Notes: generated from the sequence alone by a model not told the origin. A DNA stretch of 64,000 bases from Flavobacterium sp. (GCA_016721735.1 JADKHM010000015.1:337621-401620), one strand, 5' to 3'; positions 15,666 to 26,500 are shown, numbered from the stretch's first letter. Numbers and translations are program-made.

Positions 15666-15701
15666 AAAAGCCGCTAATAAACTTAGCGGCTTTTCTTTTT
15701 T
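15666..15701. terminator. Bidirectional terminator between the lipoprotein and protease genes
   Basis: The stem AAAAGCCGCTAA / TTAGCGGCTTTT has a five-base loop. The symmetrical A and T runs serve the lipoprotein gene (+) and the converging protease gene (-). Confidence 0.93.
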
Positions 15702-15717
15702 GAACTAACAGTCTAGG

Positions 15718-18396
15718 TTACTGAACTACGATTCGTTTCACCATTTTCTTGTCACCATCTGTTATTGTTACAAGATAGATACCTGCTTGTGCATTATCTA
15801 ATTTTACTTTCTCATTAAAAAGTCCAGTATTGCTATATGATTTGTTTAGGATTAATCTTCCACTAATATCATGTACAGTGATTCCTATTTTACCACTCGA
15901 ATTAGAGTTAAATTGAATTGTAAAATTACTGTCATTTGGATTTGGATATAATTTAAAATCATCAAATTCAAAAGTATCATTAGCCAAAACCAATGTTTGA
16001 TAACAAACTTCTAAACCGATAGAATTGATTGTTCCAGTATTTCCAGCCACAACATCTTTGAAACCAAATTGCCAGTTTCCTTGTTGACTAAAACCATTAA
16101 AGGTATCCAAATTCAAAGTAGCTGGTTTATAAGTACCAGCCGTTGGACTAGCGCAAGTTAGTGTGCTTCCTGCCTGATCAAAGGTTACGTTCATATCTGC
16201 ACTACCGGTGCATTGTTGATTAAAGTAGGTTGCAATACTTCCTCCAGGTCTAATAATCGCCATAACCAAGTTTTGAAGATTTGGATGCGTTGCGTTAATG
16301 GTAAAATTGACGTCGCTAATAAGTCCTGGGGTCGGAACATTTATTTGTTTAACTGTATAACTATTAGAGCCATCAGGTAAATTAAATGGAGTCGCAAACT
16401 CATAGGTATTACAAGTGGTTACTATTTCATAACCAATATTAAACGTCCTTGTGTTTAAAGCATAAAAAATATTCCCAACTGCTTCCACCATAATTCTACA
16501 GTTTTGCGATACAACATTTGGTGCTACGACATCTTCAGTACCATCGTTCGCGGTGTTTTCGGCTAGGATATACGGGAAAGTAACCCCTCCATCAACAGAG
16601 AGTTTTATATTTACTAGTGATGTATTTATATTATTTGCTGTAGTTCCTGCCACATCCCAAGTTACCGTTTGTGTTGAATTTTGCAACCAAGCCGTTGGTG
16701 CACTTTGAGAAGTTACTTTGAAAGGACCAACATTGGCATAGGTCACATTCATTGTTGACCGACCTGTTTGCCCTCCAAGTGGACTTCCATTATCTCTTAC
16801 AACTAAAGAAAAGATCATGGTTCTTGCAACACTAGGAACTACCTCCCAAGTTGGAGTCAAATTATTTGCCAACACACTTGAAAATACAGGAAAATATCTT
16901 TGTGGAGAAGTGATTGGATTTCTAGATCTAAAATTTGGACCTGTTGTGCTAGTCGCAACAGGAGGTTGAGCTGATATTTGATTGTTGTATTGTTCCCAAC
17001 AATAGGTCAACGCGTCGTTATTAACATCAGAGGCAATACCAGTCAAGACAAATGCGGTTCCATAAGGAATCGTATAATTAAGCCCCGCATCTACAACTGG
17101 AGGATTATTCCCGTTATTCACCGCCACAGCACAATTAGCAGACCCATTGATTAAGGCGAACATTTGACTCAAACTTCTTGCATGAAAATAAGCGTCGGAA
17201 TTGTTTTGTACGTCATCTGGGCTACAAATTCCAGCATATGCCATGATTGTACTTCCGCTTCCTGGCTCGTATGCAGAACTTGTAGAAACATTTCCTCCAC
17301 ATGAACCTTGGTCACTATTAAATGTGTGATTAGCGCCAAATTGGTGTCCCATTTCGTGGGCAACGTAATCAATATCATATGGGTCTCCAACTGGAGCTGG
17401 AGAACCTGTTACTCCTCTCGCCTTTGTAGTTGACGTACAAACACATCCAAGCGTTGCAACTCCACCGCCACCAGTACTGCAGACGTGTCCAATGTCGTAG
17501 TTTGCATTTCCAATTATATTGTCAACTTGAGTTTGGTTTTGATCAAGCAAAATAAAGTTTGTATTGCTATTATCATAACTATCAGAAGTAATATTAATAA
17601 GACTTTCATTATTTGCTATAATCTGCATCGTTAATGACATATCTTTTTCATATAATCCATTTACTCTTGTCATAGTAACATTCATTGCGGCAAGAACTGC
17701 AGCTTTTTTTTGCGCCAAAGTTCCGCCGCCTACCCCAGCAGCTGTAACGTGAAAAGCAGCGTATTCTATGGTACAAGCCATCGCCAACCGGTATGTCTTA
17801 AAAAGACTGTTATCCGCTCTGCGTAAAGGCAAGTCAATCGGGTCCTCTGTAGCAATATCTACTCCGTTATCAACAACACCACAGTTAAGCTTTCTACTAG
17901 TTGTTAGACTAGATTTCCGATAAACCATGTAGCTTTTTAAGTCTTTACTATACGGATCAATAAACGAAGTTCCTGTTTTTCCAGAAAATGTCATGGTATG
18001 CAAACCAAAAATGGTTGTGCTAAAACGAATCATCGCAGTTTTGTCATCAACGCCCAAACCAATGTAAGATTGAATTTCCGGATGCCTAGCCGCTAAATCT
18101 GGGTGCATTATTGACGCTTCATAAATCTTGAAATTTTGAAGTTCGCCTTGTGCATCTGGAAATGCAATAACAACGTTTGATTCTTGACCAACCACATTTC
18201 TAGAAGGTGCTGTAGCCAATTTTGCTTTTAGAACCTCCATGTTTAGTGTATAGAGTAAAAATTCAGAAGGATGAGATTCACGCGCTAAGACTGGCGACGT
18301 TACTTCATCGCTAGTAATCTTTTTCCAAATAGCATTCTGAGAAAAAGAATTACTAATGGTCAAAAGGACTACTATCAATAGTAGAGATTTTTTCAT
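15718..18396 (-). CDS. Secreted metzincin metalloprotease with P-domain and T9SS tail (paralog 1)
   Basis: This 892-residue exported protease has a signal peptide (LLLIVVLLTISNSFSQ), a propeptide-like region (about 20-190) and a reprolysin-type metzincin domain (about 195-420). The zinc site HEMGHQFGANH starts at H347, with E348 as the catalytic base and H351 and H357 as further ligands; a Met-turn follows in STIMAYAGIC. Then come fibronectin/cadherin-like beta regions (about 430-650) and a P/Homo B-type domain (about 670-800). The C-terminal T9SS type A domain begins near FKLYPNPNDSNFTI and ends in IYLVTITDGDKKMVKRIVVQ. It is predicted to be secreted to the surface or medium and degrade proteins. 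It lies in tandem with a close paralog, separated by a terminator and its own promoter, so each is probably expressed separately. Confidence 0.92.
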   Translation of the reverse strand: MKKSLLLIVVLLTISNSFSQNAIWKKITSDEVTSPVLARESHPSEFLLYTLNMEVLKAKLATAPSRNVVGQESNVVIAFPDAQGELQNFKIYEASIMHPDLAARHPEIQSYIGLGVDDKTAMIRFSTTIFGLHTMTFSGKTGTSFIDPYSKDLKSYMVYRKSSLTTSRKLNCGVVDNGVDIATEDPIDLPLRRADNSLFKTYRLAMACTIEYAAFHVTAAGVGGGTLAQKKAAVLAAMNVTMTRVNGLYEKDMSLTMQIIANNESLINITSDSYDNSNTNFILLDQNQTQVDNIIGNANYDIGHVCSTGGGGVATLGCVCTSTTKARGVTGSPAPVGDPYDIDYVAHEMGHQFGANHTFNSDQGSCGGNVSTSSAYEPGSGSTIMAYAGICSPDDVQNNSDAYFHARSLSQMFALINGSANCAVAVNNGNNPPVVDAGLNYTIPYGTAFVLTGIASDVNNDALTYCWEQYNNQISAQPPVATSTTGPNFRSRNPITSPQRYFPVFSSVLANNLTPTWEVVPSVARTMIFSLVVRDNGSPLGGQTGRSTMNVTYANVGPFKVTSQSAPTAWLQNSTQTVTWDVAGTTANNINTSLVNIKLSVDGGVTFPYILAENTANDGTEDVVAPNVVSQNCRIMVEAVGNIFYALNTRTFNIGYEIVTTCNTYEFATPFNLPDGSNSYTVKQINVPTPGLISDVNFTINATHPNLQNLVMAIIRPGGSIATYFNQQCTGSADMNVTFDQAGSTLTCASPTAGTYKPATLNLDTFNGFSQQGNWQFGFKDVVAGNTGTINSIGLEVCYQTLVLANDTFEFDDFKLYPNPNDSNFTIQFNSNSSGKIGITVHDISGRLILNKSYSNTGLFNEKVKLDNAQAGIYLVTITDGDKKMVKRIVVQ

Positions 18397-18426
18397 GGTG
18401 TTTTTTATAGATTAATTAATAGATAT

Positions 18427-18434
18427 CAAATATA
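18427..18434 (-). promoter_or_regulatory. Promoter -7 box for metalloprotease paralog 1
   Basis: TATATTTG on the - strand matches TAnnTTTG and lies 30 bases before the ATG at 18396. The upstream region is occupied by the terminator of paralog 2, so no clear TTG element is available. Confidence 0.55.
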
Positions 18435-18444
18435 TAATTTTATT

Positions 18445-18478
18445 AAAAAAAAACGCTCCGAAATGGAGCGTTTTTTTT
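18445..18478 (-). terminator. Terminator between the two metalloprotease genes
   Basis: The stem AACGCTCC / GGAGCGTT has a five-base loop and long flanking A and T runs. It lies one base past the stop of the gene at 18479-21163. Confidence 0.92.
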
Positions 18479-21163
18479 CTAATTTACGTTAATCTTCCTT
18501 ACCATTCTTTTATTTCCATCATTGATATTAACCAAATAAATTCCTGATTTCACACCACTTAATTCTATGTTTTCGGCAAAAGTGCCATTATTCTCGAACG
18601 CTTTATCGTAAATCTTTCTGCCACCAATGTCGAAAACTTCAACGCTAACAGTAGAAGTTGAATTTGAATTAAATTGAACAGTAAAAGCACCATTGTTTGG
18701 ATTTGGATATAGGCTAAACTCGTCAAATGCGAAAGTATCATTTGCTGACAACGTCAATGATTGTGTACAAATTTCTAAATCTATCGAGTTTATGCTTCCT
18801 GAATTTCCAGCAACCACATCTTTAAATCCAAACTGCCAGTTACCTTGTTGACCAAAGCCATAATAGGAATCAAGATTTAAACTAGCTGGCTTGTACACTC
18901 CAGTCGTTGGACTTGCGCAGGTGAGTACACTTCCTTGAGCGTCAAAAGTTACGTTCATATCTGCGCTTCCTGTACATTGCTGATTGAAGTAAATTCCTGT
19001 TGTACCTCCTGGTCTGATCACTGCCATTACTAAGTTTTGAAGATTCGGATGTGTCGCATTAATTGTAAAATTGACGTCAGTAATTATTCCAGCAGTAGGA
19101 ACATTTATAGTTTTTACTGTATAACTATTTGATCCATCTGTTAAGTTAAATGGAGTTGAAAAACTGTATGTATTGCACGCAGTAACAATTTCATAGCCAA
19201 TATAAAAAGCCCTTGAATTTACCGCATAATAGATATTCGCAGTTGGCTCAACCAACACTCTACACGTTTGAGATGCTGGAGTATTAGGAACTGTAATTGT
19301 TTCTGTCCCATCGTTAGCCGTATCGGCTGCTAACACATATGGATATGTCAATCCGCCATCAATAGAAAGCTTGATGTTTACGTTTGTCGAACCAGGCAAG
19401 CTTGTCGTATTATTTACATCCCACGTAATAGTTTGTGAAGAACCTTGTGACCAAGCTATGCCTGTAGTATTTTGCGACGTAACTACAAATGGCCCAGCCC
19501 CAGTTGGAGCAGTTGCCGAATTGTAAGGAAGTTTTGACGTTACGTTTACTTCATCTGTGTTAGTTTGTGCGCCTGCCACGTTGTTATCTCTAACTGTAAC
19601 CGTAAATTTCAGCGTACGTGCCACGGTAGAAACAGATTCCCACATTGTACTCAACGTGCCTGCTATTACCTTTGCGGTATCTGGCATACTTCTAACCCCT
19701 GTAGACTTTGGAATAAACGATCTAAAATTCGGACCACTCGTTTTCGTTGGAGAAGCAACTGAGTTTGCGCCCGTTGCGCCACTCCCTGCACTGTTGTTTT
19801 GCTCCCAACAATAAGTAAGTGAATCACCTTCGGCGTCTGTCGCCACAGCATTTAGTATATAAGCTGTCCCGGCAGGAATCGTAATATCTGCACCTGCATC
19901 AACTGCTGGTGGTGTATTGGTAATTGCCGTACTAACCGGACAAGTCTTATTACTTAAATTAGTTTGCACTTGCAATATATTTCTATATGTGAAGTAAGCA
20001 TCAGAGTGACTTTGAACATCATAACTTGTTATTCCGGCGTAGCCCATAATAGTTGAACCACTACCAGGCTCCACATTTACGCCATTGCCTTCTGTATTAT
20101 GTGAAAAAGTATGATTTGCCCCTAATTGATGACCCATTTCATGCACAACATAATCGATGTCAAAGTTATCTCCAGCTGGAATATTATCTGACGGAGATGT
20201 ATACCCGCTTCCTTTTCCAGTACCGCATACGCAACCAACACATCCCGCATTTCCGCCACCACCCGATGCTCCGAACAAATGACCTATGTCATAATTTGCT
20301 TCACCGATAATGCTTGTAAGTGTCGCTTGTAATTCCGCATTCCAATTATCAATAGCATTTGCTGATGAGTATGGGTCTGTTGACGAACTGGTATAAACAA
20401 CCAAATTATTATTTGCAATAATATTCAAGTGCAAAGCCATGTCCTTTTCAAAAACACCATTTACTCTTGTCATTGTCGCATTCATTCCGGCTAAGGCGCC
20501 AGCAACTGTTCCTCCAAAGTAAGCGCCATATTCGCCCGTGCAAGACAACGCCAATCGCATTGTTTTGTATACTTGGTTGTTAGATCTATTCGCAATCCTT
20601 GTGTCATCTAAAAGCTCTTGATTGAGTCTCTGGTCTACAGTGCTACAATTAAAAGGAAGTCTCGCCGTATTTCTAGATTGTGAATCGAAAAAAACGTACA
20701 CTCCATGATCTTTTGTATATGGCTCAATAAATTCAGTACCTAAATCTGCGCGAAAAACCAAAGTTTGCACACCATCTGGCGACAAACTAAAATTAATTCG
20801 AGCAGTTTTGTCCTCTAATCCATTTCCTACATAAGACCGAATATCGGGAAATTGTGCTTGCAATTCCGGTGCGAAATTTGAATTTTCCCACACTAAAAAT
20901 TTTTCTAATACCCCACTTTTATTAGGGAATTCGACAATAACACCTGGGTTTCCCGAAAACTTATCCGAAGCGTTTTGTAAAGATTGCTTCAAAGTGGCTA
21001 GGTCAACGGTGTAAAATGCTTGGTCTTCTGAATAAGAAGTACTTCTTATCTTGCTTGATTCGTCAATGTTGTCTGCATTAGACTTCATCCAAACTTGTTT
21101 CTTTTGTCCGTAGGTTTGTCCTAGTGAAAGTAAAACTACAGATAGTAATAATAATTTTTTCAT
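18479..21163 (-). CDS. Secreted metzincin metalloprotease with P-domain and T9SS tail (paralog 2)
   Basis: The 894-residue product has the same architecture as its downstream neighbour. A signal peptide (LLLLSVVLLSLGQTYGQ) and a propeptide precede the reprolysin-type domain, whose zinc site HEMGHQLGANH starts at H341 (E342 catalytic, H345 and H351 ligands), with the Met-turn in STIMGYAGI. Cysteines cluster just before the active site (GCVGCVCGTG). A P-domain-like segment (about 680-800) contains long stretches nearly identical to paralog 1 (ATHPNLQNLVM, FNQQCTGSADMNVTFD). It ends with a T9SS type A domain (FSLYPNPNNGAFTVQFNSNS to the basic end). The similarity points to tandem duplication. 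Upstream, GTAATTTG at 21188-21195 is a near-match to the -7 box. Confidence 0.92.
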   Translation of the reverse strand: MKKLLLLSVVLLSLGQTYGQKKQVWMKSNADNIDESSKIRSTSYSEDQAFYTVDLATLKQSLQNASDKFSGNPGVIVEFPNKSGVLEKFLVWENSNFAPELQAQFPDIRSYVGNGLEDKTARINFSLSPDGVQTLVFRADLGTEFIEPYTKDHGVYVFFDSQSRNTARLPFNCSTVDQRLNQELLDDTRIANRSNNQVYKTMRLALSCTGEYGAYFGGTVAGALAGMNATMTRVNGVFEKDMALHLNIIANNNLVVYTSSSTDPYSSANAIDNWNAELQATLTSIIGEANYDIGHLFGASGGGGNAGCVGCVCGTGKGSGYTSPSDNIPAGDNFDIDYVVHEMGHQLGANHTFSHNTEGNGVNVEPGSGSTIMGYAGITSYDVQSHSDAYFTYRNILQVQTNLSNKTCPVSTAITNTPPAVDAGADITIPAGTAYILNAVATDAEGDSLTYCWEQNNSAGSGATGANSVASPTKTSGPNFRSFIPKSTGVRSMPDTAKVIAGTLSTMWESVSTVARTLKFTVTVRDNNVAGAQTNTDEVNVTSKLPYNSATAPTGAGPFVVTSQNTTGIAWSQGSSQTITWDVNNTTSLPGSTNVNIKLSIDGGLTYPYVLAADTANDGTETITVPNTPASQTCRVLVEPTANIYYAVNSRAFYIGYEIVTACNTYSFSTPFNLTDGSNSYTVKTINVPTAGIITDVNFTINATHPNLQNLVMAVIRPGGTTGIYFNQQCTGSADMNVTFDAQGSVLTCASPTTGVYKPASLNLDSYYGFGQQGNWQFGFKDVVAGNSGSINSIDLEICTQSLTLSANDTFAFDEFSLYPNPNNGAFTVQFNSNSTSTVSVEVFDIGGRKIYDKAFENNGTFAENIELSGVKSGIYLVNINDGNKRMVRKINVN

Positions 21164-21348
21164 TTTTTAGGTTAATTAATAGCGCACCAAATTACTACTT
21201 GTTTTTAATTTAATCATCTAAAAAATCGATATTTAACAAATTTTCTTGTCATTTTATTTAATCTTTCCAATTTTTCTTGAATTAGATTAAATTTTTGAGA
21301 TTTTTACCAAAGTCAAAAATCATTTCTGCAAATATCCAATCGAAAGTT

Positions 21349-21356
21349 TAATTTTG
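21349..21356 (+). promoter_or_regulatory. Promoter -7 box for ribF
   Basis: TAATTTTG fits TAnnTTTG and lies only 19 bases before the TTG start codon of ribF, so the leader is predicted to be about 10-15 bases. Its TAA also closes the ribF frame upstream, which fixes the start downstream of it. Confidence 0.6.
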
Positions 21357-21375
21357 TCGCAACAAAATAATTCAC

Positions 21376-22305
21376 TTGAAGATCTTTAATTCTATCGATT
21401 CATTTCATTCTGACAAAAAAGCCATTGTAACGATTGGTACCTTTGATGGAGTGCACGTTGGTCACCAAAAAATCATCGAAAGACTCGTTGAAAATGCAAG
21501 AAACAGAAATGCAGAAAGCGCCATTCTTACCTTTTTCCCTCACCCAAGAATGGTATTGCAGGATCAAACTGAAATTCGACTGCTGAACACCATCGACGAA
21601 AGAACGAGTTTACTAGAGAAAAAAGGGCTAGACAACTTGATTATTCATCCTTTCGACAAAGCGTTCTCGAGGTTAACTGCTGAAGAGTTTGTAAAAAACA
21701 TTCTAGTAGATCAACTCAATATCGAAAAAATTGTTATTGGCTACGACCATCGATTTGGAAGAAATCGAACTGCTAATATCGATGACTTAATTGAATTTGG
21801 AGAAAAATACAATTTTGAAGTAGAACAAATTTCAGCGCAAGAAATTCAAGAAGCATCAGTAAGTTCAACCAAAATTAGAACTGCGCTGGAAGAAGGAAAT
21901 ATAGCACTTGCAAATCAATTTCTGGGTTATTCGTATTTTCTTACTGGTGTTGTCCAAGAAGGCAAGCAACTAGGACGTACAATTGGTTTCCCAACGGCCA
22001 ATTTGAAAATCGTTGAAAACTACAAACTCATTCCTAAAGAAGGTGTTTACATAGTTGAAAGTAATCTAGAAGGAAGAAAAGTTTACGGAATGATGAATAT
22101 TGGAACGAATCCGACTTTTGACGAACGCTTGCTGTCTATTGAGATCCATTTTCTCGATTTTGATGCAGATTTATACAATCAAAAAATTCAAATTTCCCTT
22201 CTGAAATATCTTCGCCCTGAACAAAAATTTGAGTCTGTAGCTTTACTAAAAACACAGTTAGAAATCGACAAGAATCAGACTTTACAATATGTAGAGAAAC
22301 TCTAA
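21376..22305 (+). CDS. ribF: Bifunctional riboflavin kinase / FAD synthetase
   Basis: RibF phosphorylates riboflavin to FMN and adenylates FMN to FAD. The N-terminal adenylyltransferase domain (about 15-180) has the nucleotidyl signature IGTFDGVHVGHQKI and the VSSTKIRTAL (S/T-x-x-R) motif. The C-terminal kinase domain (about 185-309) has GRTIGFPTANLKI and the NIGTNPTF motif. The start is unusual: the only initiator in frame is TTG at 21376 (bases TTGAAGATCTTT), because the frame closes with TAA at 21349 and no ATG lies between. The resulting N-terminus (MKIFNSIDSFHSDKKAIVTI) aligns with family members, so TTG initiation is credible. It is 309 residues, full length. bioB follows from its own promoter. 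Confidence 0.95.
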   Translation: MKIFNSIDSFHSDKKAIVTIGTFDGVHVGHQKIIERLVENARNRNAESAILTFFPHPRMVLQDQTEIRLLNTIDERTSLLEKKGLDNLIIHPFDKAFSRLTAEEFVKNILVDQLNIEKIVIGYDHRFGRNRTANIDDLIEFGEKYNFEVEQISAQEIQEASVSSTKIRTALEEGNIALANQFLGYSYFLTGVVQEGKQLGRTIGFPTANLKIVENYKLIPKEGVYIVESNLEGRKVYGMMNIGTNPTFDERLLSIEIHFLDFDADLYNQKIQISLLKYLRPEQKFESVALLKTQLEIDKNQTLQYVEKL

Positions 22306-22365
22306 GTACATTTTCTGCTTTTGTAATAATTGACCTCTTGATTTCCTTTTTTAGCATTGCCAACG

Positions 22366-22396
22366 TTGTGAATTAAGAACAATTTCCCTACTTTTG
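22366..22396 (+). promoter_or_regulatory. bioB promoter (TTG - 20 bases - TACTTTTG)
   Basis: TTG at 22366-22368 and TACTTTTG at 22389-22396 are separated by 20 bases, matching the Bacteroidota promoter pattern. The leader before the ATG at 22418 is about 15 bases. No BirA-type palindrome was recognised around it. Confidence 0.7.
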
Positions 22397-22417
22397 AAGT
22401 TCATTTAAAATCGACGT

Positions 22418-23503
22418 ATGAGCATCATAAAGCACAATTGGACCAAAGAAGAAATCATCTCCATCTATAATAAACCACTGATGAATTTGCTTTACGAAGC
22501 AGCAACGATTCACCGAGAAAATCATGATCCTAATGTGGTTCAGGTCTCTACATTACTTTCCATAAAAACTGGCGGATGTCCAGAAGATTGCGGGTATTGC
22601 CCGCAAGCAGCTCGCTATCATACTGATATTGAAGGAAATGATTTGATGTCTGTTCAGCAAGTAAAAGCACAAGCTTTGCGAGCTAAATCGAGCGGTTCGT
22701 CTCGTGTTTGTATGGGCGCTGCCTGGCGAAATGTTAAAGACGGCCCTGAATTCGATCAGGTGCTTGAGATGGTGCGGACGATCAACAAATTAGACATGGA
22801 AGTGTGTTGTACTTTGGGAATGATTACTGAAAACCAAGCGCAACGATTGGCAGAAGCTGGTTTATATGCATATAATCACAATTTAGACACGTCCGAAGAG
22901 TACTATAAAGAAGTCATTTCTACTCGTGGTTTTGAAGATCGAATTCAAACCATTGAAAATGTTCGTAAGACCAATGTCACAGTTTGCAGCGGCGGAATTA
23001 TTGGCATGGGAGAATCAATAGAAGATCGTGCTGGCATGTTAGTGGCGCTTTCTACATTAAGTCCACAACCAGAATCTGTCCCAATCAATGCCCTTGTCGC
23101 CGTTGAAGGCACTCCGCTAGAAGACGAAAAACCAGTTGAGATTTGGGAAATGATACGCATGGTAGCAACGACAAGGATTGTTATGCCAGAAACGCAAGTT
23201 CGACTTTCTGCAGGAAGAATGAATATGAGTCGAGAAGGGCAAGCGTTGTGTTTTTTCGCTGGAGCGAACTCTATTTTTGCTGGAGATAAATTGCTTACAA
23301 CTCCAAATCCAGATGTAAACGAAGATATGAAAATGTTCGAACTTTTAGGATTAGAACCTCAAAAACCATTTATTAAAATCATGCAGCCTACCACTGTTGA
23401 AGCAGAGGATTCTCAATTTACACCGTTGGGTGAAAAACCAAAGTGGACTCGACCAAGCCATGTAATTGAAAGAAATTTAGAAGCGTCAGGAAAAGGAAAA
23501 TAA
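22418..23503 (+). CDS. bioB: Biotin synthase
   Basis: BioB is the radical-SAM enzyme that inserts sulfur into dethiobiotin, the last step of biotin synthesis. The 361-residue product has the radical-SAM cluster motif C-x3-C-x2-C in GGCPEDCGYCPQAARYHTD. It also has the conserved CMGAAWRN, YNHNLDTSEEYY and VCSGGIIGMGES segments, and the arginine of the second (sulfur donor) cluster in QVRLSAGRMNMS. All these are intact. It lies alone on the + strand, about 4.4 kb from the other biotin genes, with its own promoter and a terminator 15 bases past the stop. Confidence 0.97.
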   Translation: MSIIKHNWTKEEIISIYNKPLMNLLYEAATIHRENHDPNVVQVSTLLSIKTGGCPEDCGYCPQAARYHTDIEGNDLMSVQQVKAQALRAKSSGSSRVCMGAAWRNVKDGPEFDQVLEMVRTINKLDMEVCCTLGMITENQAQRLAEAGLYAYNHNLDTSEEYYKEVISTRGFEDRIQTIENVRKTNVTVCSGGIIGMGESIEDRAGMLVALSTLSPQPESVPINALVAVEGTPLEDEKPVEIWEMIRMVATTRIVMPETQVRLSAGRMNMSREGQALCFFAGANSIFAGDKLLTTPNPDVNEDMKMFELLGLEPQKPFIKIMQPTTVEAEDSQFTPLGEKPKWTRPSHVIERNLEASGKGK

Positions 23504-23517
23504 TCAATATATATTGC

Positions 23518-23553
23518 AAAAAAAACCCGTCTAGATTAGACAGGATTTTTTTT
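23518..23553. terminator. Terminator between bioB and the converging adhesin-like gene
   Basis: The stem CCCGTCTA / TAGACAGG (one mismatch) has a three-base loop, preceded by eight A and followed by nine T. It is suitable for both directions. Confidence 0.85.
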
Positions 23554-23562
23554 TGCACTATT

Positions 23563-26500
23563 TTAATATAAGATCTTTTTAGTTTCTATTAGACCATTGT
23601 TTAATAGAATTTTTACTAATAAGGTTTCTTGCGTTCGATGCAGATTTGAAATAACATAATCCGTCGAATTTATCTCATCACTCTGATAAATTTCTCTTCC
23701 TAGTAAATCATAAATAAAGATTTTATTTATGTTTTCTGTAGTTGATTCTACTAATATTTCATCATGGTTAACAGCTACTGCTGTCATATTTAAAGAATCA
23801 TCTAATTCTCTGCTATTATAGCCGCTATTCGTGTAGCGCAATACAAATCTATCGTCAAATTTACCTGCGATTGAGGTAAAAGTATATGGATCTTGTTTTA
23901 GATTATGAATTATATGCAGCACTTTGTCCTCTAAGTAAATTGCTCGATTACTATTCAAGAATAGACCATCTACAGATGAAATGGCAATTTTATAGGTGTT
24001 TGCCGAAGTCAATTTAAGCCCCAATGAAACTTTATCTCTTCTGTCAAAAGGAGTTGGCCTTCCCTGGATATTCATCGCTTCATTATCGATAATTGAATAA
24101 AAATCTTGATTCCCGCTCGCCTTCAATAATGCATCGTATAATCTATCTTTGGCTGTTGTTGCTCCATCCACATAACCAATCATGGTTCTTGAAACCGTTT
24201 CGTTAGGTCCTACTAAATCTAACCAAATTCTGCTTTTCTCAAATCCATTGCTTGTGTGAGAAGGACCATTCAATCTAAAAAACTGAGAGTTGTCGAATGT
24301 CTTACTTCGCATCGAATTGTTGAAATATACCTTTTGAGTGGCGTCCGCTGGTCCATCCAACATCGCTACAAAAAAACCTTGTCCCGAAGGAATATAGCCA
24401 TTATACCCGTTTTGAACACTCGGACCCGTTAAATTATATAGAATGAAATCAGAAGCGGTGTAATTGTAAGTGAACGATCCATAAAAAGGATTGGTCACCG
24501 CTGCACTTGGCAAGTTCCCATGCGTCCAAATTCTAATAACACCTTCAATATTGGTGTTATAGGTCATAAAGGCTTTGGCATCAATCGCCGACGGATATGG
24601 ATTTCCGACAAGATTCCAGTTATCATCATACTTGGTAACCAGATCAGTAATTAGCGGGTTAGGATTGGGATAATCCGCACCGGTATAACCACCTCTTTCA
24701 ACATCAACAGCTACGACACCATTGTTGGGTACGTTGCGATAAGGCACTGTATAATCTGCAGCAGTTGTATTGTTAAAGCCACTTGGACCTCTAACAATAT
24801 AACCTTTTCCAGTAATCATGTTTTCGGTTGTATTTACCCAATTCCCAAAAAAACCACCAACTGTTGGAATCCATTTCCACAAAAACGCTGACGATGTTGT
24901 TGGAGAAACGCTGGTAAGCGGAAAATTATTTACTGGCGATGCCAAATACACATAATCAAATTTCTTTACGGTATGAATACGATTTAAGGATATTGAACCC
25001 GTATTAACTCCCGTGTCACTAACCTGAACTAAGCTTCCGTTGTCATCAACTATCAAATTTCCAGTGCCGACCATTGTGACATTGTTCTGAACATTAATGT
25101 AGGTATTCGCTGCAATAGTTGCGGTATATCCATTATTTACAATTAGACTACAGCAGTCAAAACTACCATTTGTAAAGGTATTATAAGTGCCATTAATAGT
25201 TGCAATCTTAGTGATGGACGGGATTCCCACAATATTGTTTGTGTCTCGCCAATCTGTTCCGTTCCAAATTAAAGTGCCATTATTTATCTTAACCGCATTG
25301 CTAGCAATATAACACGTATTGTCGTTTTCTTTTACGCGACAGTAATATTGGTATCCATTTAATCCTGTTAACGAGGCGATGTTCAAAGTCGAAGGATTGG
25401 CATCTGTGTCTGCATAATTCCCACTAATTGAAATTAAGGACCATGCTACTGCATTAGGCGCTACGACATACCACTCGTATGCTAATTCCTTTATATCACC
25501 AACCAAATTAAATCCCTCTGTTGCGCTGACCGAAAGGGTTGCGGAAGAACTAGTACAAGACAATGCCAATGTTGGATGCGTTACAATAGATGGAACTGCA
25601 CCTGAACCTGCTATGACTGGAGCGGCTGTTGCAAGTCCTGGGGCACAAACTCCTGCGGCCAATGTTATAGTTGTCCAATCGGCGGCTACATAAGAAGTTC
25701 TAGCCGTGTAAGCACCAACATTCCTTTTCATATAATAACCTTTCATAGTAACGTACGCATCTACATCGTCGACAACTGTGACGCCATCACTCATTCTCAA
25801 TTGAAGTCCGTCATTTTCATTAAAACCGTTATCTATCGTGCCATTGGTTGATGCTGGACCGCAACTTCCTACTGAAACTTTTATGATACCAAGTGCACCA
25901 GGAGCAATACTTCCCGTCAGATTTCCATAATCAATTTCATTACCATCATTTTGATTTCCAGTTCGATAAAACCTGTAATCAGACATGTTTTTAGTAGAAG
26001 CTGTTCCATTAAAAATTGTTATTGTTCCTCCATCAAGAGAAAACTCATCATGAACTTCGTAAATGATTAAATCATTAGAAACAACGCCTTGGCAACCAGA
26101 GGAAACTGAACTAATTACTGTAAATGTAATCGGCAAACTCGGACATAATGCAGCGTTACTTACAACTAAATTTCCCGTTGTTGCTCCCGCAGGTACGGTT
26201 ACAAATAATTGTGTAGCAGAACTTGAAACAACAACACCTGAAACACCATTAAATTTTGCGGTGGCGCCCAATAAAGAGCCTGAACTTGCTGTAATTGCAA
26301 CGACTGTTCCTACTGGACCTGAAAGTGGAAATACGGTTGAAATGACCGCGCTAGTGCATGCTGTTCCCGTTCCTTGTATGTTGAAATTATACGGATTCTC
26401 ATTATTATCATTGTTTGGAATAGTCAAAGAAGCACTCCGTACGCCCGCCGCTGATGGTGTAAAAGTAATTTGAAAAGTAGTCGACGCTCCAACAATTGTT

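Noticed and set aside
22306..22417. FMN or biotin riboswitch between ribF and bioB
   Set aside because: Only 112 bases with a simple promoter and a leader of about 15 bases; no conserved structured motif.
26063..26473. 136-residue open frame on the + strand inside the large surface protein gene
   Set aside because: Complement shadow of a repetitive Thr/Ser/Val-rich coding region.
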